Shown piece after piece: positions 15,193 to 23,518 of a DNA stretch of 23,518 nt. Under the pieces are notes generated by a model that worked only from the letters and a program-made list of their open reading frames with translations, was not told the origin of the DNA and ran no database searches. The translations under genes and the position numbers were made by a program. This DNA is from Alphaproteobacteria bacterium (GTDB lineage Bacteria > Pseudomonadota > Alphaproteobacteria > CACIAM-22H2), in contig VGDA01000009.1 of assembly GCA_016869915.1 (NCBI GenBank), positions 1 through 23,518 on the forward strand, read 5' to 3'. Position 1 is the stretch's first letter. Each line of letters starts with the position of its first letter.

Positions 15193-15957
15193 TCACGCGG
15201 GGGCCGGGAAGAACACGTCGCCCGCCGACACGCGGCGCGGGCCGTCCGGCGCCTCGAGGATCATCTCGCCGCTCTCCGCGAGGCCGGCGAAGATCCCCGC
15301 CACCTCCCTGCCCGGCAGGCGCGCGATCGCCGGGCCGCCAAGCCCGTGCGCTGCCGCCATCCAGGCCTCGCGGACCGGAGCGAAGCCGGCCCGCTCCCAT
15401 GTCGCGTGCCAGATCAGCAGCCGGCGCAGGCAGGCGGCGAGGACGTCGCCCGGCGCCAGGTCGCCGGCGCCCTCGTGGCGCAACGACGTCGCCGGAAGGC
15501 GCGCGTCCGCCGGGAAGCTGGCGACGTTCACGCCGAAGCCGACCACCAGGCCATCGACGCCATCGGCCCGCACGCCCTGGCTCTCGAGCAGGATACCCGC
15601 GACCTTGCGCCCGTCGACCAGCACGTCGTTCGGCCATTTCAGCGACACGCGCCGCGCGGCGGGGAGCAGTTCGCCGAGCGCGGCGCCGATCGCGACGGCC
15701 GCGACGAAGGCGAAGCGGGCGACGGTGGCCGGCGGCCCCGGCGGGCGCAGCAGCAGCGACGCGTAGAGGTTGCCCGGCGGGCTCGACCAGATCCTGCCAT
15801 CGCGGCCGCGGCCGCCGGACTGGCTGCGCGCCCAGCACACGGTCCATGCCGGGGCGCCCGCGAGCAGACAGCGCCGCGCCTCGTCGTTCGTGCTCGCGAC
15901 CTCCTCGGCGAAGACGATCCTGCAAGCTTCGGGGAAGCCCGGATCGGCCCGGGTCAC
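15193..15957 (-). CDS. birA: Biotin-[acetyl-CoA-carboxylase] ligase, monofunctional
   Basis: The 254-residue enzyme activates biotin as biotinyl-AMP and attaches it to carboxylase carrier proteins. Motifs are STND at 22-25, the biotinyl-AMP loop GGRGRDGRIW at 48-57, SLKWPNDVLVDGRKVAGIL from 105 and VVGFGVNV. There is no N-terminal helix-turn-helix domain, so unlike E. coli BirA it should not repress biotin genes. It starts at a GTG whose last bases form the nuoN stop codon (GTGA), so its translation depends on complex I gene translation. The neighbouring epimerase acts directly after propionyl-CoA carboxylase, a biotin enzyme. Confidence 0.95.
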   Translation of the reverse strand: MTRADPGFPEACRIVFAEEVASTNDEARRCLLAGAPAWTVCWARSQSGGRGRDGRIWSSPPGNLYASLLLRPPGPPATVARFAFVAAVAIGAALGELLPAARRVSLKWPNDVLVDGRKVAGILLESQGVRADGVDGLVVGFGVNVASFPADARLPATSLRHEGAGDLAPGDVLAACLRRLLIWHATWERAGFAPVREAWMAAAHGLGGPAIARLPGREVAGIFAGLAESGEMILEAPDGPRRVSAGDVFFPAPA

Positions 15958-17411
15958 GGGAAGAGCGAGGCCGCGGCCGCGTGGGCCGCGCGCACCAGCG
16001 GGCCAGGCATGACGAAGAAGAACATCGTGAAGAGGCTGCCGACAGCGAGGACGCCGCTCAGCGAGGGCGCGACGCGCGCGTCGAGCGCCTCCCGGACGTC
16101 GTCGAAGTACATGATCTTCACGATGCGCAGGTAGTAGAATGCGCCGAAGACGCTGGTGAGCACGCCGACGACCGCGAGGACGTAGAAGCCCGAGCGCACG
16201 GCTGCCTCGAACACGTAGAACTTCGAGAAGAAGCCGGCGAGCGGCGGGATGCCCGCCATCGCGAACATCGACGCCGCGAGGCCCGCGGCCATCAGCGGAT
16301 GCGTCGTCGAGAGACCCGCGAGGTCATCGATTCGCTCGGCCGCCCTGCCCTGCACGCGCATCGACAGGATCACGGCGAAGACCGCGACGTTCATGAATAG
16401 GTAGATCGCGAGGTAAAGCGCGACCGCCCCGATGCCCGCCTTGCCGCCGGCGACGACGCCGACCAGCGCATAGCCGACATGGCCGATGGAGCTGTACGCC
16501 ATGAGCCGCTTGAGGTTCGTCTGCCAGATCGCCGCGAACGCGCCTACGGCCATCGACAGCACCGCGACGAACCACACGATCTGCTGCCACTGCGCGGCGA
16601 GAGGGCCGAAGGGCTCCACCAGGACGCGCACGAGCAGCGCCGTCGCCGCGACCTTCGGCGCGATGGCGAAGAAGGCCGTCACGGGGGTGGGCGCGCCCTC
16701 GTAGACGTCCGGCGTCCACATGTGGAACGGCGCGGCCGAGACCTTGAAGGCGAGCCCCGCGAGGACGAAGACGAGCCCGAAGAGGATGCCGAGCGGTGCC
16801 TGCTCGCCCGGCCGCGCGACGGCGGCAAGCGCCTTCCCGATCGCCTCGAAGCCCGTGCTCCCGACGAAGCCGTACACGAGCGACGCGCCGTAGAGGAGCA
16901 TGCCCGAGGACAGCGCCCCGAGGACGAAGTACTTGAGCCCCGCCTCGGTCGACTTCACGGAATCCCGGCGGAAGGCGGCGATCACGTAGAGAGAGAGGCT
17001 CTGCAGCTCGAGGCCGAGGTAGAGCGACATCAGGTCCGACGCCGAGATCATCAGCATCATGCCTATCGTCGCGAAGACGACGAGGATCGGGAACTCGAAG
17101 CGCTCCATGTCCTCGCGCCGGTTGTGGTCGAGCGAAAGCACGAGGCCGAGGCCGGCGCCGAGGAGGACGAGCGCCTTCATGAAGGTGCCAAAGCCGTCGG
17201 AGACGAAGAGGCCAGAGAATCCGACGCTGCGCGGCCCGGCCCCCGCGAAGAGCAGGACTGCGGCGCAGGCTAGCGCCGCGATCGACAGGCCGGCGACGCG
17301 GCGATAGGAGCCTTCGCCCGCGATCGCGCCGTAGAGCAGCAGGCCAAGGGCGGAGACCGCGAGGAAGAGCTCGGGCAGGGCGATGCCGAAGGAGAGGGCT
17401 GGAACGTTCAT
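15954..17411 (-). CDS. nuoN: NADH-quinone oxidoreductase subunit N
   Basis: The 485-residue protein is one of the three antiporter-like proton-pumping subunits of complex I, with about 14 helices. Family features visible are Glu135 in YLGLELQSLSLY and Lys223 in LAFKVSAAPFHMWTPDVYEG, which belong to the proton channel. The ATG at 17411 lies five bases after the nuoM stop. A much longer open frame reaching 18815 is only an alternative reading of nuoM and has no membrane character. Its stop overlaps the birA GTG. Confidence 0.97.
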   Translation of the reverse strand: MNVPALSFGIALPELFLAVSALGLLLYGAIAGEGSYRRVAGLSIAALACAAVLLFAGAGPRSVGFSGLFVSDGFGTFMKALVLLGAGLGLVLSLDHNRREDMERFEFPILVVFATIGMMLMISASDLMSLYLGLELQSLSLYVIAAFRRDSVKSTEAGLKYFVLGALSSGMLLYGASLVYGFVGSTGFEAIGKALAAVARPGEQAPLGILFGLVFVLAGLAFKVSAAPFHMWTPDVYEGAPTPVTAFFAIAPKVAATALLVRVLVEPFGPLAAQWQQIVWFVAVLSMAVGAFAAIWQTNLKRLMAYSSIGHVGYALVGVVAGGKAGIGAVALYLAIYLFMNVAVFAVILSMRVQGRAAERIDDLAGLSTTHPLMAAGLAASMFAMAGIPPLAGFFSKFYVFEAAVRSGFYVLAVVGVLTSVFGAFYYLRIVKIMYFDDVREALDARVAPSLSGVLAVGSLFTMFFFVMPGPLVRAAHAAAASLFP

Positions 17412-17416
17412 CGCAT

Positions 17417-18937
17417 TCAATCCGCGAGAGAGGCGACGCGGCTGGCCGCGGGGATCGACGCCTGCTGGTAGCGGGCGACGAGCTGGTCGACCGATGCCGA
17501 GAAGACGTCGAGGACGGGCTTGGGCTGGATGCCCATCCACAGCACCACCGCGACGAGCGGCAGGAAGAGCGCGATCTCGCGCCTCGAGAGGTCGACCATG
17601 TCGCGCAGGTCCGCGCGCTCGAGTTTGCCGAAGATGACGCGCCTGTAGAGGTAGAGCATGTAGGCGGCGCCGAGGATGACGCCGAGCGCGGCGAAGGCGG
17701 CGGCCCAGGTGCTGGCCTGGAAGGCGCCCGCGAGGACGAGGAACTCGCCGACGAAGCCGCTCGTGCCGGGCAGGCCGACCGAGCCCATCGTGAAGAGCAT
17801 GAACACCGCGGCGTAGCGCGGCATGCGCTCCACGAGGCCGCCATAGCGCGCGATCTCGCGGGTATGCAGCCGGTCGTAGACGACGCCGACGCACAGGAAG
17901 AGCGCGCCGGAGACGACGCCGTGGCTCAGCATCTGGAACAACGCCCCGTCGATGCCCTGGCGCGTGCCGGTGAATATGCCGAGCGTGACGAAGCCCATGT
18001 GCGCGACCGACGAGTACGCGATGAGCTTCTTCATGTCCTGCTGCACCAGCGCGACGAGCGAGGTGTAGACGATCGCGACGATGGACAGGGTGTAGACCAG
18101 CGGCGTGAAGGCGACCGACGCGTCCGGCAGCATCGGCAGCGAGAAGCGCAGGAAGCCGTAGGCGCCCATCTTGAGCAGCACGCCCGCGAGGATGACCGAG
18201 CCCGCGGTCGGCGCCTCGACATGCGCGTCCGGAAGCCAGGTATGGACCGGCCACATCGGCACCTTCACGGCGAAGGACGCGAAGAAGGCGAGCCACAGCC
18301 AGGTCTGCGCCTGCCGGCCGAAGCCATGGCCCATTAGCCGGGTGATGTCGGTCGTGCCCGCCTCGCCGTACATGTAGAGCAGCGCGACGAGCATCAGGAC
18401 GGAACCGGCCAGCGTGTAGAGGAAGAACTTGAAGGCCGAGTAGACGCGCCGCGCGCCGCCCCAGACGCCGATGATCATGAACATCGGGATCAGGACGGCC
18501 TCGAAGAAGATGTAGAACAGCACCGTGTCGAGGGCGCAGAACATGCCGACCATCATCGTCTCGAGGACGAGGAAGGCGATCATGTACTCCTTGACGCGGT
18601 GCTCGATCGCCTCCCAGGACGCCAGGATGCAGATCGGCATGAGGAAGGTCGACAGCAGCACGAACAGCACGGAGATACCGTCGACGCCCATGTGGTAGGC
18701 GATGCCCGTGCCGGGGAACCACTCGGCGCGCTCGACGAACTGGAACGCCGCCGTCCCGCGCTCGAAGCCGGTCCACAGCGACAGCGACACGACGAAGGTG
18801 GCGAGGGTAGTCCACAGCGCGACCCAGCGCGCGTTGCGCGCCACGGTCTCTGCGTCGCCGCGCACGAAGAAGACGAGGGCCGCGCCGACCAGCGGCAGGA
18901 AGGTGACGAGGCTCAGGATTGGCCAGGATTCGTTCAT
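17417..18937 (-). CDS. nuoM: NADH-quinone oxidoreductase subunit M
   Basis: The 506-residue, multi-helix inner-membrane protein is the central antiporter-like pump of the complex I membrane arm. Key residues are Glu146 in FYIFFEAVLIPMF and Lys225 in SFAVKVPMWPVHTWLPDAHV, followed by Lys256 in AGVLLKMGAYG. The ATG at 18937 has a GAGGGG ribosome site about eight bases upstream that overlaps the nuoL stop. It lies ten bases after nuoL and five before nuoN. Confidence 0.97.
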   Translation of the reverse strand: MNESWPILSLVTFLPLVGAALVFFVRGDAETVARNARWVALWTTLATFVVSLSLWTGFERGTAAFQFVERAEWFPGTGIAYHMGVDGISVLFVLLSTFLMPICILASWEAIEHRVKEYMIAFLVLETMMVGMFCALDTVLFYIFFEAVLIPMFMIIGVWGGARRVYSAFKFFLYTLAGSVLMLVALLYMYGEAGTTDITRLMGHGFGRQAQTWLWLAFFASFAVKVPMWPVHTWLPDAHVEAPTAGSVILAGVLLKMGAYGFLRFSLPMLPDASVAFTPLVYTLSIVAIVYTSLVALVQQDMKKLIAYSSVAHMGFVTLGIFTGTRQGIDGALFQMLSHGVVSGALFLCVGVVYDRLHTREIARYGGLVERMPRYAAVFMLFTMGSVGLPGTSGFVGEFLVLAGAFQASTWAAAFAALGVILGAAYMLYLYRRVIFGKLERADLRDMVDLSRREIALFLPLVAVVLWMGIQPKPVLDVFSASVDQLVARYQQASIPAASRVASLAD

Positions 18938-18947
18938 GGTCGGCCCC

Positions 18948-20912
18948 TCACCCGCGCACGAGATACCAGGTCGCGAAGGCGACCACGCCGATCAGCATCG
19001 CGAAGGCGTAGTGGTAGACATAGCCGGTCTGCAGGGCGCTGACCCGGCGCGCGGCGGCGAGCGTGTTGGCCGCGAGGCCGTCGGCGCCGAGGCCGTCGAT
19101 CACGGCACCGTCGCCCTTCTTCCACAGGGCGGTGCCGAGCCCGAAGGACGGTCGCACGAAGAGGCGGTCGTAGAGCTCGTCGAACCACCACTTGTTGAGC
19201 AGGAACAGGTAGAGGCCCTGGAAGCGCGCGGCGAGCCGCGCCGGCACCTCGGGGTTCCGGATGTAGAGCCCCCAGGACATGCCGATGCCCGCCACGCTCG
19301 CCACCAGCGGGAGCACCTTCACCCAGGCCGGGACATGGTGCGCGTGCCCGACGGAGTCGTGCTCGGGAAGGACCTTGATCGCCGCGCCCCAGAACTCGCC
19401 GCGATGGTCGCCGACGAAATAGGCATATCCGGCGGCGCCGGCGACGATCGCGCCGAACGCGAGCACGTAGAGCGGCACCAGCATGACGGCAGGCGATTCA
19501 TGCGCGTGCTCGTGCGCATGGTGGTCGCCGCGGGGCTGGCCGCTGAAGGTCATGAACAGCAGGCGCCAGGAATAGAACGCCGTCATGGCCGCGGCCGCGA
19601 TGCCGAGCCAGAAGGCGAAGGCGCCTGGCCCGGAATGGGCGGCGAAGGCGCTCTCCAAGACGATGTCCTTCGAGTAGAAGCCCGCGAAGCCGAAGACGAA
19701 GGGGATGCCGATGCCGGCCAGCGCGAGGCTGCCGATCATCATCATCCAGTAGGTGATGCGGATCTTCGGGCCAAGGCCGCCCATGCGCCGCATGTCCTGC
19801 TCGCCCTCAAGCGCGTGGATCACCGAGCCCGAGCCGAGGAACAGCAGCGCCTTGAAGAAGGCGTGGGTCATCAGGTGGAAGATCGCGGCGGAGTAGGCCG
19901 ACACGCCCGCGGCGAAGAACATGTAGCCCAGCTGCGAGCAGGTCGAGTAGGCGATGACGCGCTTGATGTCGTTCTGCACGAGGCCGACCGAGGCGGCGAA
20001 GATCGCGGTGAGCGCGCCGACGATGCAGACGACGTGCAGCGCCGCGGGGGCGAGCTCGAACATCGGCGAGAGGCGCGCGACCATGAAGACGCCCGCGGTC
20101 ACCATCGTCGCCGCGTGGATGAGCGCGGAGACCGGGGTCGGGCCCTCCATCGCGTCCGGCAGCCAGGTATGGAGGCCGAGCTGCGCCGACTTGCCCATCG
20201 CGCCGACGAAGAGCAGCAGGCAAAGGATGGTCAGGGCGTGGCCCTCGAACCAGAGGAAGGAGATGGTCTCGCCCGCCTTGGCCGGCGCGGCCTGGAAGAC
20301 CGTGTCGAAGTGCACGGACCCGAACATCAGGAACACGCCGAAGATGCCGAGCGCGAGGCCGAAGTCGCCGACGCGGTTCACCACGAAGGCCTTGATCGAG
20401 GCCGCGTTCGCCGACTCGCGGTCGTGCCAGAAGCCGATCAGCAGGTAGGAGGCGAGGCCGACGCCCTCCCAGCCGAAGAACATCTGCACGAAGTTGTCGG
20501 CTGTCACCAGCATCAGCATGAAGAAGGTGAACAGGCTCAGGTACGACATGAAGCGCGGGATCGCGGGGTCGTGCCCCATGTAGCCGATCGAGTAGACATG
20601 GACGCAGGTCGACACGATCGTCACGACGCAGAGCATCGTGGCCGAGAGCGCGTCGAGCTTGATCGCCCAGGACGCCTCGAAGGCTCCGGAATCGATCCAG
20701 GTGAGGAGCTCGAAGTTGCGCGGCTGATGGTTCAGCGCGACGCTCCAGAAAATCGCCACCGAGCAGAGCGCCGCGATCGCGACGCAGGCGCTGGTCGAGA
20801 GCTGCGCCCAGCGGTCGACGCCATGGCCGCGGGCGCCGGCGAGGATCGGGGCGCCCGCCAGGGCGCAGCCGAGGAGCGGCAGGAAGACCGCGAGGAAGGC
20901 CAGAGTCTGCAT
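18948..20912 (-). CDS. nuoL: NADH-quinone oxidoreductase subunit L
   Basis: The 654-residue protein is the distal pump of complex I, with an antiporter-like core and the long C-terminal lateral helix expected of NuoL. Core residues include Glu149 in FFGWEGVGLASYLLIG and Lys241 in GAMGKSAQLGLHTWLPDA. A His-rich loop, GDHHAHEHAHESP, occurs near residue 460 between two helices. The ATG at 20912 is ten bases after nuoK. The length and the final helix near the C-terminus indicate an intact gene. Confidence 0.97.
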   Translation of the reverse strand: MQTLAFLAVFLPLLGCALAGAPILAGARGHGVDRWAQLSTSACVAIAALCSVAIFWSVALNHQPRNFELLTWIDSGAFEASWAIKLDALSATMLCVVTIVSTCVHVYSIGYMGHDPAIPRFMSYLSLFTFFMLMLVTADNFVQMFFGWEGVGLASYLLIGFWHDRESANAASIKAFVVNRVGDFGLALGIFGVFLMFGSVHFDTVFQAAPAKAGETISFLWFEGHALTILCLLLFVGAMGKSAQLGLHTWLPDAMEGPTPVSALIHAATMVTAGVFMVARLSPMFELAPAALHVVCIVGALTAIFAASVGLVQNDIKRVIAYSTCSQLGYMFFAAGVSAYSAAIFHLMTHAFFKALLFLGSGSVIHALEGEQDMRRMGGLGPKIRITYWMMMIGSLALAGIGIPFVFGFAGFYSKDIVLESAFAAHSGPGAFAFWLGIAAAAMTAFYSWRLLFMTFSGQPRGDHHAHEHAHESPAVMLVPLYVLAFGAIVAGAAGYAYFVGDHRGEFWGAAIKVLPEHDSVGHAHHVPAWVKVLPLVASVAGIGMSWGLYIRNPEVPARLAARFQGLYLFLLNKWWFDELYDRLFVRPSFGLGTALWKKGDGAVIDGLGADGLAANTLAAARRVSALQTGYVYHYAFAMLIGVVAFATWYLVRG

Positions 20913-20922
20913 CGCGACGCCG

Positions 20923-21231
20923 TCAGCCCTTCATGAGGTTGATGTCTTCGACCTCGATCGTCCCGCGGTTGCGGAAGTAGACGACGAGGATCGCGAGGCC
21001 GATCGCGGCCTCGGCCGCGGCGACGGTCAGCACCATCAGGGCGAAGACCTGCCCGACGAGGTCGCCGTGGTGCGCCGAGAAGGCGACGAGGTTGATGTTG
21101 ACGGCGAGCAGCATCAGCTCGATCGACATCAGGATGACGATCACGTTCTTCCGGTTGAGGAAGATGCCGAGGATCCCCAGCGTGAAGAGGATCGCGGCGA
21201 CCGAGAGGTAGTGGCCGAGGCCGATGGTCAT
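20923..21231 (-). CDS. nuoK: NADH-quinone oxidoreductase subunit K
   Basis: The 102-residue, three-helix subunit forms part of the membrane proton path. The two conserved membrane glutamates are present: Glu38 in LMSIELMLLAVNINL and Glu74 in AAAEAAIGLAI. The ATG at 21231 gives the normal N-terminus MTIGLGHYLSVA. A longer frame from 21363 adds a Ser/Arg-rich tract that is shadow sequence of nuoJ. It starts four bases after the nuoJ stop. Confidence 0.97.
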   Translation of the reverse strand: MTIGLGHYLSVAAILFTLGILGIFLNRKNVIVILMSIELMLLAVNINLVAFSAHHGDLVGQVFALMVLTVAAAEAAIGLAILVVYFRNRGTIEVEDINLMKG

Positions 21232-21235
21232 CGCT

Positions 21236-21841
21236 TCAGACTCCGGTCCGCGGCGGGATCTTGACGACCTCGACACCGGACTCGCGGGTGCGCGCGAGCT
21301 GGCGCGGGATGTCCTGGCGGCGCACGCCGGGGCGCGCGCGCAGGGTGAGGACGATGGCGCCAATCATGGCCACGAGGAGGACGAGGCCCGAGGCCTGGAA
21401 GACCAGCGCGTAGTGCGTGTAGACGAGGCGTCCCAGCGCGCGGGTGTTGTGGACGTCCGCGGCGGCCGGCGCGGCGCGCAAGGCCGCGCTGGACGACGCG
21501 TCGACCCAGGCCGTCCCGACGAGCACCAGCTCGGCCAGCAGCACGAGGCCGACCGCGCCGCCGACCGGCAGGTAGCGCAGGAAGCCCTCGCGCAGCCGGG
21601 CGAAGTTGATGTCGAGCATCATGACGACGAAGAGGAAGAGCACCGCGACCGCGCCGACATAGACGACGACGAGGATCATCGCGAGGAACTCGGCCCCGTT
21701 CAGGAGGAAGAGCGCCGCCGCGTTGAAGAACGCGAGGATCAGGAACAGCACCGAGTGCACGGGGTTGCGCGCGGCCACGACCATCGCGGCCGAGGCGACG
21801 AGCACGCCCGAGAACAGGTAGAAGGCGAGCGCCTGGATCAT
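21236..21841 (-). CDS. nuoJ: NADH-quinone oxidoreductase subunit J
   Basis: The 201-residue protein has five predicted membrane helices. It carries the conserved NPVHSVLFLILAFFNAAALF and VVYVGAVAVLFLFVVMMLDI regions; the latter is the helix whose rearrangement links quinone chemistry to pumping in complex I structures. A good ribosome site, GAGGTGA, lies four bases before the ATG at 21841. It is 30 bases after nuoI and four before nuoK. The C-terminal cytoplasmic tail is basic. Confidence 0.96.
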   Translation of the reverse strand: MIQALAFYLFSGVLVASAAMVVAARNPVHSVLFLILAFFNAAALFLLNGAEFLAMILVVVYVGAVAVLFLFVVMMLDINFARLREGFLRYLPVGGAVGLVLLAELVLVGTAWVDASSSAALRAAPAAADVHNTRALGRLVYTHYALVFQASGLVLLVAMIGAIVLTLRARPGVRRQDIPRQLARTRESGVEVVKIPPRTGV

Positions 21842-21871
21842 TCCGTCACCTCGAATCCCCCTCGCCGCCCG

Positions 21872-22357
21872 TCACCTGTAGGGCGCCTCGGCGGCGATGT
21901 TCTGCTGCAGCTCGGTCTCCCAGCGGTCGCCGTTCGCGAGCAGCTTCTCCTTGTTGTACATGAGCTCCTCGCGCGTCTCGGTCGCGAACTCGAAGTTCGG
22001 CCCCTCGACGATCGCGTCGACGGGGCATGCCTCCTGGCACAGCCCGCAGTAGATGCACTTCGTCATGTCGATGTCGTAGCGGGTGGTGCGTCGCGATCCG
22101 TCCGCGCGCGGCTCGGCCTCGATCGTGATCGCGAGCGCCGGGCAGACCGCCTCGCAGAGCTTGCACGCGATGCAGCGCTCCTCGCCGTTCGGGTAGCGGC
22201 GCAGCGCATGCTCGCCGCGGAAGCGCGAGCTGAGCGGCCCCTTCTCGAACGGGTAGTTCACCGTCACCTTCGGCTTGAAGAAGTACTTCAGCGTCAGCGC
22301 CAGCCCCGAGACGATCTCGGAGAGGAGCCAGGTGCGTGCGGAGCGGTTATCGATCAT
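21872..22357 (-). CDS. nuoI: NADH-quinone oxidoreductase subunit I (two 4Fe-4S clusters)
   Basis: The 161-residue ferredoxin-like subunit carries the two 4Fe-4S clusters that pass electrons towards the terminal cluster in NuoB. The two motifs are CIACKLCEAVCP (Cys62, 65, 68, 72) and CIYCGLCQEACPVDA (Cys101, 104, 107, 111), both complete. The N-terminal amphipathic segment with LTLKYFFKPKVTVNYPFEKG matches the family. The ATG at 22357 lies 19 bases after nuoH. Confidence 0.97.
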   Translation of the reverse strand: MIDNRSARTWLLSEIVSGLALTLKYFFKPKVTVNYPFEKGPLSSRFRGEHALRRYPNGEERCIACKLCEAVCPALAITIEAEPRADGSRRTTRYDIDMTKCIYCGLCQEACPVDAIVEGPNFEFATETREELMYNKEKLLANGDRWETELQQNIAAEAPYR

Positions 22358-22376
22358 GGCGCGGCCTGCATGGGCG

Positions 22377-23411
22377 TCAGGGCTTGGGCAGCTTGTCGAA
22401 GGCGACGAGCGCCCCGGCGGTCAGGACCACCCAGCCCAGCGAGAGCGGGAGGAAGACCTTCCAGCCGAGCCGCATGAGCTGGTCGTAGCGGTAGCGCGGG
22501 AGCGTCGCGCGCACCCAGAGGAAGACGAAGAGGCAGAAGGCGATCTTGAGCGAGAACCAGATCGGCCCGGGGATCCAGGTGAAGGGCGCGAAGGGCAGCG
22601 GCGAGTCCCATCCGCCGAGGAACAGCACGCTTGTCATGCCGCTCATGAGGATCATCGCCGCGTACTCGCCGAGGAAGAAAAGGGCGAAGGACATCGACGA
22701 GTACTCGACGAAGTAGCCGGCGACGAGCTCGGACTCGCCCTCGGGCAGGTCGAAGGGCGAACGGTTGGTCTCGGCCAGCGCGGATATGAAGAAGATCACC
22801 GCCATCGGCAGCAGCGGCGGCATGAGCTGGAACGCGTGCCAGTTCCAGATGCCGCCGGCCTGCGCCTGGACGATGTCCTGCAGGTTGAGCGAGCCGACGC
22901 AGAGCAGCACGGTGATGATCACGAAGCCGATCGAGACCTCGTAGCTGACCATCTGCGCGGCCGAGCGCAGCGCGCCGAGGAAGGCGTATTTCGAGTTCGA
23001 CGCCCAGCCGGCCATGATGATGCCGTAGACGCCAAGCGAGGAGATCGCGAAGAGGTAGAGGATGCCGACGTTGATGTCGGAGATCACCCAGCCCGGCGCG
23101 AAGGGGATGACCGCCCAGGCCACTAGGCTGAGCAGGAAGGTCACCATCGGCGCCATGATGAAGACGACGCGGTTGGCGCCCGCGGGGATGATGGTCTCCT
23201 TGGTGAACAGCTTCAGCGCGTCCGCGAAGGGCTGCAGCAGGCCGAAGGGGCCGACGACGTTCGGGCCTCTGCGCAGCTGCATGGCGGCGATGACCTTGCG
23301 CTCCGCATAGGTCAGCATCGCGACCGTGACGAGCAGCGGCACGACCAGCGCGAGGATCTTCGCGACGATCAGCGCGCCGGGAAGCGCATAGCCATGGATG
23401 AGGTCAGCCAT
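22377..23411 (-). CDS. nuoH: NADH-quinone oxidoreductase subunit H
   Basis: The 344-residue, eight-helix inner-membrane protein forms the quinone-binding site together with NuoB and NuoD. Conserved elements are AERKVIAAMQLRRGPNVVGP at 36-55, the PFADALKLFTKE loop, the AAQMVSYEVS segment from about 151 and AETNRSPFDLPEGESELVAG further on. The ATG at 23411 overlaps the end of nuoG by eight bases, implying translational coupling. Confidence 0.97.
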   Translation of the reverse strand: MADLIHGYALPGALIVAKILALVVPLLVTVAMLTYAERKVIAAMQLRRGPNVVGPFGLLQPFADALKLFTKETIIPAGANRVVFIMAPMVTFLLSLVAWAVIPFAPGWVISDINVGILYLFAISSLGVYGIIMAGWASNSKYAFLGALRSAAQMVSYEVSIGFVIITVLLCVGSLNLQDIVQAQAGGIWNWHAFQLMPPLLPMAVIFFISALAETNRSPFDLPEGESELVAGYFVEYSSMSFALFFLGEYAAMILMSGMTSVLFLGGWDSPLPFAPFTWIPGPIWFSLKIAFCLFVFLWVRATLPRYRYDQLMRLGWKVFLPLSLGWVVLTAGALVAFDKLPKP

Positions 23412-23518
23412 CGGTGCCGGTCCTCGGATCGAGAGCCGCCTGCCGTGCAGCGACGCACTTCGCCATCGTCTCGGACACGCGGCTGATCGCGCAGGTCATG
23501 TGGAACTCGGAGACCGGC
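23404..23518 (-). CDS. nuoG: NADH-quinone oxidoreductase subunit G, C-terminal end (partial)
   Basis: The last 37 codons of a gene are present before the TGA at 23404-23406. The tail reads PVSEFHMTCAISRVSETMAK and then CVAARQAALDPRTGTDG. The pattern of a disordered linker, then ISRxSETMAxC, is the usual end of alphaproteobacterial NuoG, and its place directly before nuoH fits the conserved nuo order. The rest of the gene, with its Fe-S clusters, lies beyond the window. Confidence 0.85.
   Translation of the reverse strand, partial: PVSEFHMTCAISRVSETMAKCVAARQAALDPRTGTDG

Noticed and set aside
17412..18815. Upstream extension of the nuoN frame giving a 953-residue protein
   Set aside because: The extension is an alternative frame of nuoM, Arg/Pro-rich and lacking membrane segments. 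The ATG at 17411 gives a normal NuoN.

Overview
This is a GC-rich window (GC-dominated third codon positions throughout) in which every complete gene lies on the minus strand. It is almost fully coding. Gene content and order point to an alphaproteobacterium: a nuo operon running into birA, coaX, an RNase J gene, a methylmalonyl-CoA epimerase gene and a DUF1467 gene; a short prolyl-tRNA synthetase without the bacterial insertion domain; lolC-lolD; and a long double-domain dCTP deaminase. I cannot name the genus from sequence alone.

Layout in transcription order (high to low coordinates). (1) 23518-15954: the 3' end of nuoG, then nuoH, I, J, K, L, M and N, the membrane arm and one peripheral Fe-S subunit of respiratory complex I. 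(2) 15957-11992: birA, coaX, RNase J, methylmalonyl-CoA epimerase and a small DUF1467 membrane protein. Several genes are joined by overlapping stop/start codons or gaps of a few bases, so this is probably one long transcription unit with nuo. (3) 11991-11749: the only sizeable non-coding gap, holding a hairpin, two further inverted repeats and a direct repeat. (4) 11748-7057: a complete BMP-family (nucleoside-type) ABC importer, ordered ATPase, permease, permease, periplasmic binding protein. (5) 7001-6597: a small secreted protein of unknown function. (6) 6500-3220: proS, lolC and lolD, with a good sigma70-like promoter just upstream of proS. (7) 3175-98: dCTP deaminase, a transglutaminase-like protease-fold protein and an SMP-30/gluconolactonase-family protein. 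(8) 1-94: the 3' end of a plus-strand gene that converges on the last minus-strand gene.

Functionally the window combines energy conversion (complex I), cofactor and carboxylase metabolism (CoA synthesis, biotinylation, methylmalonyl-CoA epimerisation, the last two both linked to the propionyl-CoA route), RNA turnover, translation, lipoprotein export and pyrimidine nucleotide supply. The accessory part is the BMP-type importer with its neighbouring secreted protein, which sits inside what is usually a continuous housekeeping block in this class.

I found no tRNA, rRNA, CRISPR array, insertion sequence, prophage gene or defence system. I do not see an undescribed multi-gene system. The most worthwhile leads are the uncharacterised secreted protein, the repeat-rich gap upstream of the importer, and the internally duplicated dCTP deaminase.
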